DNA of 64,000 nucleotides from Siderastrea siderea (GCA_964030785.1 OZ034970.1:19902134-19966133); one strand, 5' to 3'. Positions 23,344-35,151 are shown, counted from the first letter of the stretch. Notes: generated by a model not told the origin, from the sequence alone. Numbers and translations are program-made.

Positions 23344-24500
23344 GAGAATACCGCGATTGATGTGAAGTGAGCGATTAAATTGACAACTTTCAAACGAAAC
23401 GGAGGTCTTCAAGTCGTCCAATTCAGGAAGGGAAATAACTACATGTAAACCGTGATCTGAAAGTTAAATTCATTTCACTTGCAAATTTCTTCGATATGAC
23501 GTTTTTTCATGTGAACAATCAACCATTTCAAACATGAACAAAAACAGCATGATGTGATGCAATGCAAAGTGAGTAATACAATGAAAAGTGCAGACAACCC
23601 TCAACCGAAATAGCACTCTTCAAGCACTTAACACATAAAAGGAAATGAGATAACCAACATCCGAAAGTTAAATTGATTTTGTCGGACATTTCAACTATTT
23701 GACTTTGTATTTTTAATGCGAACAATGATGCAACCATTTCAAGCTTCATCTGTTGCCCCACATGAGATCTTGTGCTTGTTACTCTAGAGAATTAAAAAAA
23801 AAATCACTTATATATTGTATGATTAAATCAGATTAATTATTAGGTAGGCATAAACATATTCGCTCATATACAGCACATGGACTGAAGTGGGATTGCATAA
23901 TTCACCAAGCTGAAGGTCCTTTACACTTTACACAAGGGATGTTTCTTGCAATTATTTCTCAAACCTTTTAACCCAATTTTCAGTTTTGGTGTAGCCTCGA
24001 AAACAGGCCTTGACAAGGACTAGTTACGAAGAAGCTCTAATAATGGTAGTCCCAGTCCCTTGAGTTATTTTAACCATAACAGTTAGTTATAAAGATTGAG
24101 AATACCGCGATTGATGTGAAGAGAGTGATTAAATTGACAACTTTCAAACGAAACGGAGGTCTTCAAGTCATCCAATTCAGGAAGGGAAATAACTACATGT
24201 AAACCGTGATCCGAAAGTTAAATTCATTTCACTTGCAAATTTCTTCGATATGACGTTTTTTCATGCGAACAATCAACCATTTCAAACATGAACAAAAACA
24301 GCGTGATGCGATGCAATGCAAAGTGAGTAATACAATGAAAAGTGCAGACAACCCTCAACCGAAACAGCACTCTTCAAGCACTTAACACTTAAAAGGAAAT
24401 GAGATAACCATTATCCGAAAGTTAAATTGATTTTGCTCAGACATTTCAACGATTTGACTTTGTATTTTTAATGCAAACAATGATGCAACCATTTCAAACA
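23344..24500. repeat. Direct duplication, about 400 bp, spacing 754 bp
   Basis: 23344-23745 and 24098-24500 share almost the same sequence, starting gagaataccgcgattgatgt and ending around tgatgcaaccatttcaa. Minor differences include agtgagcg/agagagtg and catgatgtg/cgtgatgcg. The stretch between (23760-24097) is unique to the window. Confidence 0.85.
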
Positions 24501-24853
24501 CGCCGTGAAACTTGAGTGGAGCTGTTCCTAAAATTCAGAAATTGATCACAATGTAAACAAACCATTGCACAAGAAAACGTGCTGGAAATTCCGCAGTAGA
24601 AAGAAGTTTAATTTAATTCGTTTTGAATCCTTTAATGTCCTGATTGATAATAAAATAATTGTCATGGATTCATTTCTATTCATGAACGGAAGAACCAAAG
24701 CCACATATAAGTCCGAGGCGCATGTAATTTTAACTATGCTAATTTGCTTGTAGCTGGTCGCACTTTCACGGGTTATGAAAACAGGCTTGTCCCTAACAGC
24801 CGGCAGCTGGCAGAATTAACCGGCTACTTGGGTCGTTTGTGCGGGCTACTTTA

Positions 24854-24856
24854 GTG

Positions 24857-24907
<51 letters not shown>

Positions 24908-24909
24908 GG
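24854..24909. repeat. (AT)n microsatellite
   Basis: Interrupted TA dinucleotide run adjoining the outer end of the left Penelope arm. Confidence 0.95.
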
Positions 24910-25492
24910 TATAGCAGTAGATGGACAACTCAGTGAGGGCACATGGATTTTAATACAAATCTGTTTCGTAGACCAACACAGAGTTGATCCACTCATCAGT
25001 TAATCTCCATATACACTGAAGTATCGTTAAGGTTTACATCAGCAATATGTTCACGTGACAAGAGACCGTTTTTTTAAAAAGCCGCAAATTTCAATTTCAA
25101 TTTTAAGCGCGCGCGTAAGGAACCGTTGAAATTTAAAAATTATACTTGCGCGCGCGTAAACGTCTGCTCGATGTCTGACTAATTATTGTACTTAAGAATG
25201 TATTTTCGCCGGTGTCTGCAAGTCAATATGAGCTCATTGCGCTTGTTTAAGGTTGCCATGTGTGGTTTAGATATTATAAAAAACTTTTCTGAAATGCATA
25301 AATTGCACCGCTTGGTGAGAGTGGTGTATGCTCTTGCTTTTGCAAGGATTTTCCACGTGATTGTAAAATCTTTCTTCTTTTCTTTTAGCTGCCACAGGTA
25401 CATGTATTTGCTGAGCTCAGTGTCATTCTTCTTGTTCTCATGCTTGAATGACATCTGGTGGTTCCTCCATCTGGTCTTGAATTCTGTGACAG
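24905..25492 (-). mobile_element. Penelope-like element 3' part, left arm of a large inverted pair
   Basis: Minus strand. The inner end begins inside the GIY-YIG endonuclease region (TEFKTRWRNH, with the helix Arg and His; then ELSKYMYLWQLKEKKKD; KRCNLCISEKFFII with the catalytic Glu; ending RRKYILKYN and a stop at about 25179). The 3' UTR then carries a hammerhead ribozyme at 24945-25008. The reverse transcriptase and the GIY...YIG strands are missing (5' truncation). The copy pairs over about 588 bp with the right arm, with a 28-bp spacer (25493-25520) between the heads. The Cys cluster and Lys-rich end match the PLE endonuclease subclass with CCHH-like features. Confidence 0.85.
24945..25008 (-). 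ncRNA. Hammerhead ribozyme (left Penelope copy)
   Basis: Minus strand. Core CTGATGAG, stem II TGGAT/GTCTA (with wobbles) closing a 13-base loop, then CGAA, stem III ACA-gatt-TGT, cleavage base A, and stem I ggagattaa/ttaaaatcc with a 2x2 internal loop. All invariant core positions (CUGAUGA, GAAA, UH) are present. The short 3-bp stem III is the form known for Penelope-like elements. It differs from the right copy in one loop base (gttg against gctg). Confidence 0.85.
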
Positions 25493-25520
25493 GAAAAAAC
25501 CGAGACATATATAGGCCTGA

Positions 25521-26106
25521 CTGCCACAGAATTCAAGACCAGATGGAGGAACCACCAAATGTCATTCAAGCATGAGAACAAGAAGAATGACACTGAGCTC
25601 AGCAAATACATGTACCTGTGGCAGTTAAAAGAAAAGAAGAAAGATTTTACAATCACGTGGAAAATCCTTGCAAAAGCAAGAGCATACACCACTCTCACCA
25701 AGCGGTGCAATTTATGCATTTCAGAGAAGTTTTTTATAATATCTAACCCACACATGGCAACCTTAAACAAGCGCAATGAGCTCATATCGACCTGCAGACA
25801 CCGGCGAAAATACATTCTTAAGTACAATAATTAGTCAGATATCGAGCAGACATTTACTTGCGCGCAAGTATAATTTTTAAATTTCAATAGTTCCTTACGC
25901 GTGCGCTTAAAATTTAAATTTAAATTTGCAGCTTTTTAAAAAAAAACGGTCTCTTGTCATGCGAACATATTGCTGATGTAAACCTTAACGATACTTCAGT
26001 GTATACGGAGATTAACTGATGAGTGGATCAACTCTGTGCTGGTCTACGAAACAGATTTGTATTAAAATCCATGTGCCCTCATTGAGCTGTCCATCTACTG
26101 GTATAT
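25521..26106 (+). mobile_element. Penelope-like element 3' part, right arm of the inverted pair
   Basis: Mirror image of 24905-25492 on the plus strand: endonuclease tail from about 25528 to the stop near 25834, AT-rich 3' UTR, hammerhead at 26007-26070, then the same outer sequence (ccatctactg). The endonuclease tails of the two arms differ in only two residues in the shared 91 (SKP/SNP and ILTC/ISTC), so the two copies are recent or kept alike by gene conversion. Both are 5'-truncated at nearly the same point. Confidence 0.85.
26007..26070 (+). ncRNA. Hammerhead ribozyme (right Penelope copy)
   Basis: Plus strand. ggagattaa then CTGATGAG, stem II TGGAT/GTCTA, CGAA, stem III ACA/TGT with loop gatt, predicted self-cleavage after A26061, then ttaaaatcc closing stem I. 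Same fold as the left copy. In Penelope-like elements such ribozymes sit in the pseudo-LTR/3' region and are thought to process element transcripts. Confidence 0.87.
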
Positions 26107-26538
26107 CAGCTCCTTTACTGTAGAGCACTCGCTTGGCTTCACTGGTGAAAATCACCTGAATTATATGTAGGTACAGTATATATATATTTAAAGACAAATT
26201 ATTTGTTCCTTTACTGGCGCAGACATATGACAATAAAACGTATTTCCCATTGCAGTTTATTGACTTAAAAATAATCTGGTTGGCACAGAGATACACGATT
26301 GGTAAAATAAATAAATTAATAAATAAATTAATTAATGTTACATGTTGTGACAGGCACTGAAATAAATTTGATACTTATCCGGGATTGCGCACCGATCATT
26401 TCACTCTTTCACTCATTGGCTGCACGTGTATCATGCGTGACAGAAGACTGCACGTAACGCATCAAATACAAAGCTGAACGCAGGCAGGATTCGAAAAGAA
26501 CCAATAGTAATTCATACTGAAGCGACAAGCCTCTCTGA
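26107..26538. other. Short spacer, nothing recognised
   Basis: AT-rich (attaataaataaa runs near 26310-26335). It probably includes the 5' flank of the hAT-like gene that starts at 26539. Confidence 0.4.
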
Positions 26539-29108
26539 TGAAATTCTTTGGAGCAGCGGAACCCCAGCAAAAAAAGAGAACAGAAGATCAAGAAGCAAAA
26601 GGTATAAATAATTTACAAATAGACTACAATACAAATACGTGACTTGCAAAAACTTCATGATCACGGTGATCAGTTGAAAAAAGTTGCTTGCTGAAGTTTT
26701 ATTTCTTTCTTTGCAATGTTTTCTTTTTAACCGGTGCACTGGACAAGCTAAACCATAAATGTGAATTCCGTATCCAAAACCTAGAACTGTCATTGTAAAT
26801 TGTTAATTTCATGGTAAAACTTATTTTTGCGAAACAGTAGAAAATACTCAGCCATTCTAGAAATAGTTATGTCAACTTAGCTGTGTTATTTTGCAGCAAG
26901 TTCTTTGTTCAGTTTTCTCTTTAGAAGGAATTTCCAACAAACTGTCGATGAAATCCTTTTAGTGAGATTTTCGCTGATGGGTCGAGACAGCGTGCTGTAA
27001 AAAGATAAGTGTGAGACGGCGCCGTTTTGTCTGGCTGTTTTTTGATAAAATTTGAGATGGTGTCATGTTGTCTGGCTGTTTTTCCATAAATTCCAGACGG
27101 TGGCATTTTGCCTGTTTAAATCGAGATGGCTCTTTTCAAGGCTGCCGCTAACGAGGAAACATTGTTGCAGAATAATTATGGAAACATGTTTCCTTACGGC
27201 ACAAACGGACTGGTTTTATCAATTCTCATTTATAATTTCGCGAATAAAAATTGGACACGAGGGTAATAAATTTTGCAAAAGCATAATTGATGTAATAATT
27301 ACATTAAACACCTGTGTTTTTTTAATAAATGCACATTTTTTTTTTTAGTTTTAACAGTACCCACTGCTTTAAGTGAAGATGACCCCTCAAATTTCTCTGA
27401 AAACCAAGGTGGAAGAATTGCCTCTAGTGACATCTCTGTGGCTACAGACACTAGCCCAGAGTGCACTGCAAGGCCGAGAACCAGTGGCCATGTGGTAGAT
27501 TTTACAAAGAAACAGAAAGAACAAGCTGAGCACGTTAAGGAGGTGTACCAGATCTTTCCTGATGTAGATGCTCAACGACTTCATCAGTTTGATGTGTGCT
27601 CCATTCACAATTGTTCTTCTCTTACCAACAAGGAAACTACAGGTAGCCAAAACAAATTCCGTCACGAATGGCTTTTTGACAAGTCTCTTGGATTTTTTTT
27701 GTCCACTGGATGGAACTGGTGCGTTTTTGTGGAAGGACAGGGCATGCACTGTGTCCTGTGCCAGAAACATAAGGTACAAAACAAGCAGAATAAAAGCAAG
27801 ACTTTTGTTGAAGAGCCCAGCTGCCGCGTTCGTAAAGCAACATTAAACAACACAAAGATGCTGTAGAAGCTGAACACTTATGGCGAGTTTCAGGCCTTCA
27901 CAAGGCAGTAGAAAAGTGAAGTGAAGTCTACTTCAATGCATTCTATTCTGTATATTGGCTGGCAAAAAATGAAGTGGCCAATAGGAAAACTCTATCTCTT
28001 CTGCAACCTTTACAACTTTTGGGAATCAGGGATATGACGTACTTTGACCATCAATCTCAAAGATCATTACACGAGATCTTCATAACCGTTGGGCAGACAG
28101 AGGCAAGACGTGTTCTGACCAATGTTCGGCATAACTGATATTTCAGTCCAGGAAATGCTTCTTGCATTCATTCAGTAGTTCAGTCAAGAAAGTGGTATGA
28201 CTGAGGTGAAATTCTTGTTCGTCCAGAATCTTTTAGAAGAATCGCAATCTGCTGATAGTCAAACTATCGACGAGTTCGATCTAAAAATGGATCGCTGTAT
28301 GTCTCTTGTCTTGGACGGAGCATCGGTAATGACTGGCCACAGAAACGGACTTGCAGCTAAACTTAAGGAAGTCAACAAGAACATGATTTCTTTCCACTGC
28401 ATTTTCCACAAACTGGCTTTAGCATGCACAGACACCCTGAAAGAACTGGATTACATTAGCCTGGTTCAGGATCATTTGAGGACACTTTGGAAATACTTCG
28501 AGAATTCCCCCAAGAGAATGTCTCTCTTTCTTAAAACACAACTGGGTTTACGGGCAGTAACTGTTACTGACGAAACAAAGCAAAGGCTTCTTTTGAGGCT
28601 CAAGAAGGCCTGCAACACTCGTTGGCTCAGTTTTGATGGTGCTGTCAGTGCTTTGTACGAAACATATTTTTCAGTGGTCCAGACCTTAGCTAAACAGCGA
28701 GAAGAGGCAGTTGCAGAGGGTCTTTTGGGCAAAGTGCATTGCTACAAATTTGTCTCGACAATCTACCTTCTGAAAGAGGTTCTTCCACTGTTAGCTACAC
28801 TCAGCCAAGTTTTTCAGAAAGGAACCTTGGACTTCTCCCACATTGCACCATCTGTGGCTTACTGCAAGTCAAAGCTTGATGAAGTGAAGAGGAACAAGGC
28901 CGTTCTGCATCAATTGCAAAACGATTTGCAGCCCGGAGGAAGGCTTGGCACAGCAGAAATCACCATCACTCTGCATAAAGTGTCACTGGCAGAATCCTTG
29001 ACAGAGAGGTACATCAGTGCACCTGTGAAGAACATGGATGCCCGGTTTGGTAACTGCCTTCCGGTTGTCTCAGCCTTTTCTGCCTTTGATCCTGTGCATC
29101 TTCAGTGA
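26539..29108 (+). pseudogene. hAT-like transposase relic, plus strand, lacks C-terminus
   Basis: Exon 1 (26539-26600) encodes MKFFGAAEPQQKKRTEDQEA with a GTATAA donor. Exon 2 opens after a T-rich acceptor at about 27350 (VPTALSEDDPSNF) and runs with a TTF/BED-like zinc-finger region (WLFDKSLGF..WNWCVFVEGQGMHCVLC, 27660-27770). It then has a frameshift at about 27840 and stops near 27918, 28136 and 28175. The longest open part (28197-29108) holds the DDE core start CMSLVLDGASVMTGHRNG (first catalytic Asp), FHCIFHKLALAC, CNTRWLSF and the hAT insertion domain. It ends at VSAFSAFDPVHLQ where the C-terminal dimerisation domain should begin. It belongs to the C17orf113/ZNF862-like hAT group. No inverted ends were found. 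Confidence 0.75.
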
Positions 29109-29426
29109 TCCATCTACAAATTTAGGTCAATGAGTCCTGGGACTCATCAAGCCATTAACCTGTGAGTCCCAAACCTTTTCAGTGAGTCCAATACCAATAT
29201 TGGCGAGTCTTCAGCTGGTATTGATTCATTCATCATTGAATCAGGAATTTGGAACAATGACGCAAAAGAGAAGTTTTTTAATCAAGCTATTATCATCACA
29301 TTTGTTTAACAATACTCACAGTAAAAGTATTGAATCAATTGTTATAAGCAAACAGAACCAGTAGTAGCCAATACAAGACTACAAACTAGAGTTAAAGTTA
29401 CTGATCATTCAAGTCAGAAGATGAAG

Positions 29427-31139
29427 TTAAAGTTTTGGGTTCGTCTTCTTCAGTTCATAGATGCGTCTGTCTTTCACAGCTCTCCACTTCAAAACTGCTG
29501 CTTGGAAATTGAAACTTGCTCTTTCTGGGCCAAGTTTAACCCGAATCAACTTCTGTTGAACAACTGGTGTGAGCCTGTTTCTAGAAGGGGTTAAAATGTT
29601 GTTTTGTACTGAAAAACTCCTTTCACACCCAGCAGTGTGCACTGCCAAAGTTAACCCCAGTTGTGCAAGTGTTACAAGATTTGGGAAATCTTTGGCATGA
29701 TAAGTGACAATGAGATTCCAAAGTTGCCACATGCAGTCCCTAGGGTATTGCTTAGCCAGAACAGTTTTCTTGAGCAGCTGCCACTCTTCAAGAGTTTCAT
29801 CCAGAGCAACAAGTGGTGGTGTGGTTTTTTCTTTCTCCACCCCATTTTCTTTCCAGGTGAATGTCTTCTCAGCTCCATAGTGATCACAAAGGCTTCTAAT
29901 CTCATTCTGGCCATACTCTTCCAGTTCATCAGATTTGAGGAAGGTTGGTGGTCTTAATGACAACACACTGAATGATGACAACAGATCATCACAAGGAAGC
30001 CTGAAAATAATTTTCAGTAAGGACTTTAAAAAAAAAAAACATTTTAATATTTGAAGCAAAATGAACCTACTTTGGTTGAACACTCAGCAGATGGATCTCA
30101 CCTTGATTGAATATTTTCAATGAGCTTCTCAGCAAAGGACTCAACTAGTCTTTGGAGGTTAAAGGTAGATTTGCTCACAGCATGTTGGCCTTTATATAAC
30201 AGTTTTCCTTGCACATCAGTAGTTAAGTCTTTCTCTAGTTGCTTTAGATGTGGAGTCTGCATGGATGTGACTTTCTTGATGTCTGAAATGCACATTTCAA
30301 GTTTTACCTAAACAAAAGGAAAGGTTAACGATTATTGAGAACCTTACATTTCAGATTACTTATAACTTATTGGTGTTTGTTGGCTGTTGTGGTTACAAGG
30401 GGGTAAGTATAAGGGATATGAAATGAAAAAGTAAAAAAAAAATTAGGCCTGTGTGATTTGTTATTTCTCATTTTTTATCTAATTGGGCTTATGAAATTGT
30501 AGGCTGTTGAAACAACAGCAGCTTCACAGAAGTTTGCACAGTACCCTCTGCCTAACAATAATAAAACTCTAACTAAAGTAACACTTACAGACCTTCACTA
30601 GTGCCACATCCACATTTTCTGTTTGGAAAAACTGCGACAGTACAGTCACTGGTGCCATAATGTCCAACATGCAATAAGTAATAGAAATAAATTGGACTGT
30701 TGCTATCTGTGATACATGAAGAAAAAGCAGCTGTGAATATCCAATTTTTATGACATCCACTAATAAAATAAAAACTATGCACAAATTTCGTCAAAACGTC
30801 CACATTTAAACTTAGTGAAGTAATTTAGTTTGTTCTCACCTCACGCTTGAGCCCCACGGCTTTTGAATCTTTGCTGCCATCCTTGCCTTGCTCCCCCATA
30901 TAAGTAAGCAGACTGTCCAACTGCTGAAAAATTTTCTTGCTCTTGTGTGGTTTGATGCAGTTGATGAATTGCTAGAACTGGGAGCGCTGTCAATAGCGCT
31001 AGCTTGGGCAGCTTCCACGGCCAGAGGGACAAAATCGCCTGCACTTACGCTCCTATGATGCTCATTCGAATTTGAAAAAGCCGAAAAGGTGAGCTTTTGT
31101 TGTCCCTCGAGGGTCTTGGCTTTCTTTTTTGGCGGCATA
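29427..31139 (-). pseudogene. hAT-like transposase, internally deleted but splice-competent, minus strand
   Basis: Starts MPPKKKAKTLEGQQKLTFSA (nuclear-localisation-like and the LTF motif seen at hAT N-termini). Near 30960 the frame jumps to a middle-region sequence (FQQLDSLLTYMGEQG..GLKRE) ending at a GTGAGA donor at 30840. Three further exons follow with matching phases: 30706-30593, 30307-30102 and 30000-29427. The last exon contains the hAT dimerisation domain (LAVHTAGCERSFSVQNNILT) and ends ELKKTNPKL. The zinc finger and the catalytic Asp region are missing, so it cannot be an active transposase. The intact splice sites and the 190-codon C-terminal exon mean it could still make a dimerisation-only protein, if the frame change near 30960 is spliced out or bypassed. 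Confidence 0.65.
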
Positions 31140-31329
31140 TTAAACTTCGGCCGAGTTCGACCATGTGTGTGCTGCGTGAAACAGGTGAAAAATCTAAACA
31201 TGAAAACGAGTCATTTTTTTAATAAACCGCTGATCATTCCCACGCGCTTTGCCACGAACATCGAGCGTGAACCCAAGAGGTTTTTGCTTTTATCATGGTG
31301 AAGAACGGCTGGAACAAACACATACACTG

Positions 31330-31515
31330 AAAACACAATGCTGGCAGTGTTGCGTCCAGATGGACGCAGCTGGAAATCAACCTTGCGTCTTTAGGAAATT
31401 TTACGCATCGGAGACGCGGGACGCGCAGGTAGATGGATCACTGCATCTTCCACAGCCATCTCAACCCAGCTTTGCAGACTATGGGAAGACAGAAATGAAT
31501 GTGATTGGAGAGCAG
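31330..31515 (+). pseudogene. hAT-like relic, left half, split by the Harbinger insertion
   Basis: The plus strand reads ...QPSFADYGKTEMNVIGEQ and stops exactly at the CAG target. The same frame resumes at 38345 with FFASLPNEGRKTKKEKLQ. The YG..E...I pattern just before a Lys-rich helix is typical of the region ahead of the hAT dimerisation domain. How far it extends upstream of about 31330 is unclear. Confidence 0.6.
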
Positions 31516-31720
31516 GGGTGCTTACCATTTACATGAAACCATCCGGATGAAAATTTCTCTATTTATGGTAAGCGAATTTCCATCCGGATGGAACGGAGAA
31601 AACGGATCTTGAACCATCAACCACATCCCATACGGAAACTTGAGCCCCCAATAAACTATTGTAGCGGTTGATACATTGTAACTATGACAACAAAGTTTGA
31701 CAACAGAGCGCTAATTAAAA

Positions 31721-34700
31721 ATGGCGTTACTCGGGATTTTGTGTGCTGTTTTGGACGAAGATGACTCTCGTGAGTTAATAGAGGCCGACGACGATGTTTT
31801 TATACTTTCTGTGGCCTCTACGGTCATGCGACGAAGTCTCAGTAGGATTCAAGGCTACGTGGAAACAACTGTGCCGTCCTATTTTGGCGACGAATTTAGG
31901 AGTCATTTTCGGATGACTCGCAACACTTGTGAGTTGCTAACTCGTAAAATTGTTGCCTCCGGTCATATTAATTTGGGATTAAACCAGTTTGGACGGAACC
32001 CAATTCCACCTGCGAAACAAGTTTTAATTTATCTTTGGATGATGGCTAATGGAGAGGAGACTACAAGGCAAGTGGCCGATCGTTTTAATGTCACCATGAG
32101 TAGTTGCGGAAGAGTTTTGAGAAAAGTTAATGCAGCCGTCTTGTCTATGCTTCCGCGCTATATCAAATGGCCAAATGGTAAGACTAAACTTTGTTTGTCT
32201 CAATTATATTTAGTAGTCATGATTTAAAGGTGCAAACAATCCTATCCTAAATATCTTTCGTTGTTTTGTTTCTAATTCTACGGCGGTCAACTGCATCGAT
32301 GGCGACTATAATCAGCATAATCAGCTTGGCTGATTACTTAAGCTTGTCTATCGTTTGTGAATCAGTTCCTGTAAAACGAAATGTGGACCACAGACTGTAG
32401 GCTAACCCGGCATACCAGGGATAAAATCCCCCAGACAAATAATAAATTAACGAAAAACGAGCCGTTTCGTGTAGTACCGTGTGTTCGCACGAGCGATCAT
32501 GAATCAGAAGTGGTGATAAATTAATCGCAGTGATATTTGTCTGGTTTACAAATGCAATAGACTTAAAAATTTGTCATGACCTTTTAGGGGTTAAACTTTG
32601 TGAGTGGTACCACTAAGGATCTATAAAAATGAACTGAATTGACCGCCATTACACAATGTTTAGTACCTTTTGATGGAGCCAAAAAAATAATACCAACTAT
32701 GCGTGACTCAACTGCCTACATAATTTTGTATTGTTATCTTTTAGGGGTGAAAGTTGATTTTGGCCATGCCCACTAATCCAATTTTGTGGTACCTTTTGGG
32801 GCTTATAGCTTTTGAAAGTGGCCGACAAGCATCCTTATCACTTTTCAAGGGGATTCAGACGGTACTGGAAGTAATTCAAAATTTTAATGTACATTTTGGG
32901 GCCTATTTTCAGTGATGGAAATGAGAGAAATTGCCCAAAGTTTTGAAGATGGCGGAATGCCTGGAACAATTGGTACGTAGCTCCTTCAGCAGTTTTCTTG
33001 CAAACATGTGGAGTTCCTTATAAAGAGTCAAGAAGTAATCTTGCAAATAGGCTTAACAGTGGCGGATCTAGGGGAGGGGTTTAGTTTAAGGCCCAAAGGG
33101 CCAAGAAAAATAATATTTTTGAGTTCGGGCCTGACCCCCCCCCCCCCCCCCCCCCCACTTACCTTAAGGTCTGGATTTGCCACTACTTAACATTCAATTT
33201 TATTTCTATACAGTAAACCCAGTTATAATAAACCTGAGAATTTACTTTCTGGCTTGGTTAGCTTGATATAGTGTTTCATTTAGTTCCCCATGTTTGGCAT
33301 TAAAGCCAAAACATATCTATTGCATCCTTCAAAGCCTCCAAGCTTAATAATACTTTTATTTTATTATTGCTGTAAATAATAGCAGGCACTTTAAGTCAGT
33401 TTTCTAATATCAAAATTACCTACCACTCTAAAGAAACAGCTCTAACCAAGTTAATCTGTTTCATTTTTATACGGGGATGGCATTTGATTTTAAATGTATT
33501 GCGTACGGGAATGGCATTTGATTTCAAATGTATTGTGTACGGGAATGGCATTTGATTTAGAGGGATTTGTTATGGTAAGGTTACGGTTTCTGTTTTTTTT
33601 TTGGTTCGGAAATGGCATTTGATTTTTGATGAATTTTCTATTTTTTTGAACGGTAATGGCATTTAATACAGCGGTATTAATTCCTGGTATGTCTTCTTCA
33701 ACGATTCTTCCGAAACAATGTTCTTGAAAGTACCCGTAACAGTGGTTTTTCATTGACGCAAGTACTCTCGCTGAGTTGTGTTCGTCAAGATTCTGCTAAG
33801 AAAGGGGAAGCCTTAAATTATAGTTCTGGAGGAAAATTGTATTGAAAATCAAAAATTTTGGCAAATAATTAAATTGTATTAATTTGTACCTTTATGTATA
33901 TATAGGTGCCATAGATGGGACCTTCATAAAGATCAAGGTACCCAGTGTAGACCCTGAGTCATACAATTGCAGGAAAAAGTTTTATGCTCTACAATTGCAG
34001 GTAAATGTTCTCGTACAACATTACACTCTTTACCTATAGGTATTAATATTATATAGGGGTCATGAATGGTCCGTCAATATTTTGTATCCCTCGCAAAATA
34101 AGGCTTCTGCTCAGAAAGCTCGAAAAATTTTAGTGAGTGCTCATTTGCTCGTATTTTTACAAGTGCTCGCATGCTCGGTTATTTTCAAGGAGGTAGCTTT
34201 TTCAAAAGTGCTTGTACATGTTTCAAGGCTGGCTTTTGTCAGTGCTTGTGCTCGCAAAGACCATTTCAATACCCTTTATATTGGATCAGTGAAAATAAAG
34301 GAATTAACCAGTGCTTCAACCAAGCTTAAGTACTGCAGTCTTACTCTTTTTGTTGGAGCCAAATAGTAATTTCTTTTATGTGCTTTGCATACAAATAGAT
34401 TGTTTGTGACAATAATATGGTCCTCACAGACGTTTTAGCAGGGTGGCCAGGATCTGTCCATGATTCCAGAGTTCTAAGAAATTCTTCTCTTTTCGCCACT
34501 TCTGGAAACAAGTTTCCTGGTGATTACCACATTATTGGGGATGGCGGCTTAACCCACTTTTGAGGTATAAATGATGAACAAATATTTTTGGTTAATTAGT
34601 TGAAAATTTTTTTAGTTTAGTAAGTAGAACTGTACAGTTCATAAATTATTTTGCATTTTTAGAAGTAAACTGATGTATGTAGCTTTTTACATCTTAGTTA

Positions 34701-35151
34701 TATTTTATTGTATTATGATTCATTTTGTGCAGGGCTCCCACTAGAGAATGGTTTATCTGAATAAATTTTATGTTTCTTCTTTTATTACAGATGGCTCATG
34801 ACTCCTTTCAGGAATAATGGCCACTTACTACCAAATCAGCTCCTTTTCAACAATACCCTGTCCTCAGTCAGACAGATTGTAGAACGCACAATTAGTCTTT
34901 TGAAGGGGAGATGGAGAAAACTGAGCTATTTGAACCATTTATGCATAAAGCTTATGACTAAAATAGTCATGGGAGCTTGTGTCTTGCACAATTTCACTTT
35001 ACTGCATGATGATTTTGATGAAAGTTACTTTCTTGATGATGATGATGGTGATGATGACAACGACAATGATGATGATGGCCATGATAGCACCTGCCAAGAC
35101 AGAACAGCTGAACTAAAGCGGCAACATCTTTCAAACATAATTGTTGGTTAA
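31721..35151 (+). CDS. PIF/Harbinger transposase (HARBI1-like), five exons, one frameshift
   Basis: Exons by eye: 31721-32177, 32913-32972, 33906-34000, 34399-34564 and 34791-35151, all with GT/AG borders. The first three junctions are in phase. Exon 1 holds the helix-turn-helix region (FRMTRNTCELL ... ETTRQVADRFNVTMSSCGRV ... YIKWPNG). Exon 3 starts AIDGTFIKIK with the first catalytic Asp. Exon 4 has VLAGWPGSVHDSRVLRNSSL and IIGDGG (second Asp). Exon 5 has VERTISLLKGRWRKL (third acidic residue, Glu) and an Asp-rich tail from an expanded GAT tract. Near 34550, just after GDGG, two extra bases shift the frame so that a stop appears before the exon 4 donor; the intended frame is evident in the flanks. 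It would cut and paste the surrounding element with the partner Myb-like protein. Probably inactive in this copy. Confidence 0.88.
33127..33160. repeat. Poly-C tract in a Harbinger intron
   Basis: An uninterrupted run of more than 20 C, inside intron 2 of the transposase. It may be subject to length error in sequencing. Confidence 0.8.
33470..33668. repeat. Degenerate minisatellite in Harbinger intron 2
   Basis: About five copies of a block containing ggaatggcatttgattt with spacing from about 40 to 70 bases, the first three units close to 39-40 bases apart. Confidence 0.75.

Noticed and set aside
24793..24996. Minus-strand frame with a long Ile-Tyr alternation
   Set aside because: It translates the (AT)n microsatellite and the hammerhead region; not a protein.
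25179..25827. Frames antisense to the Penelope endonuclease tails
   Set aside because: The sense frames carry the recognisable endonuclease residues; the antisense frames are open only because of the palindrome.
31089..31536. Plus-strand frames upstream of the Harbinger as an independent gene
   Set aside because: Only the last part (from about 31330) has support, as the left half of the split hAT relic; the earlier part overlaps the minus-strand hAT start.
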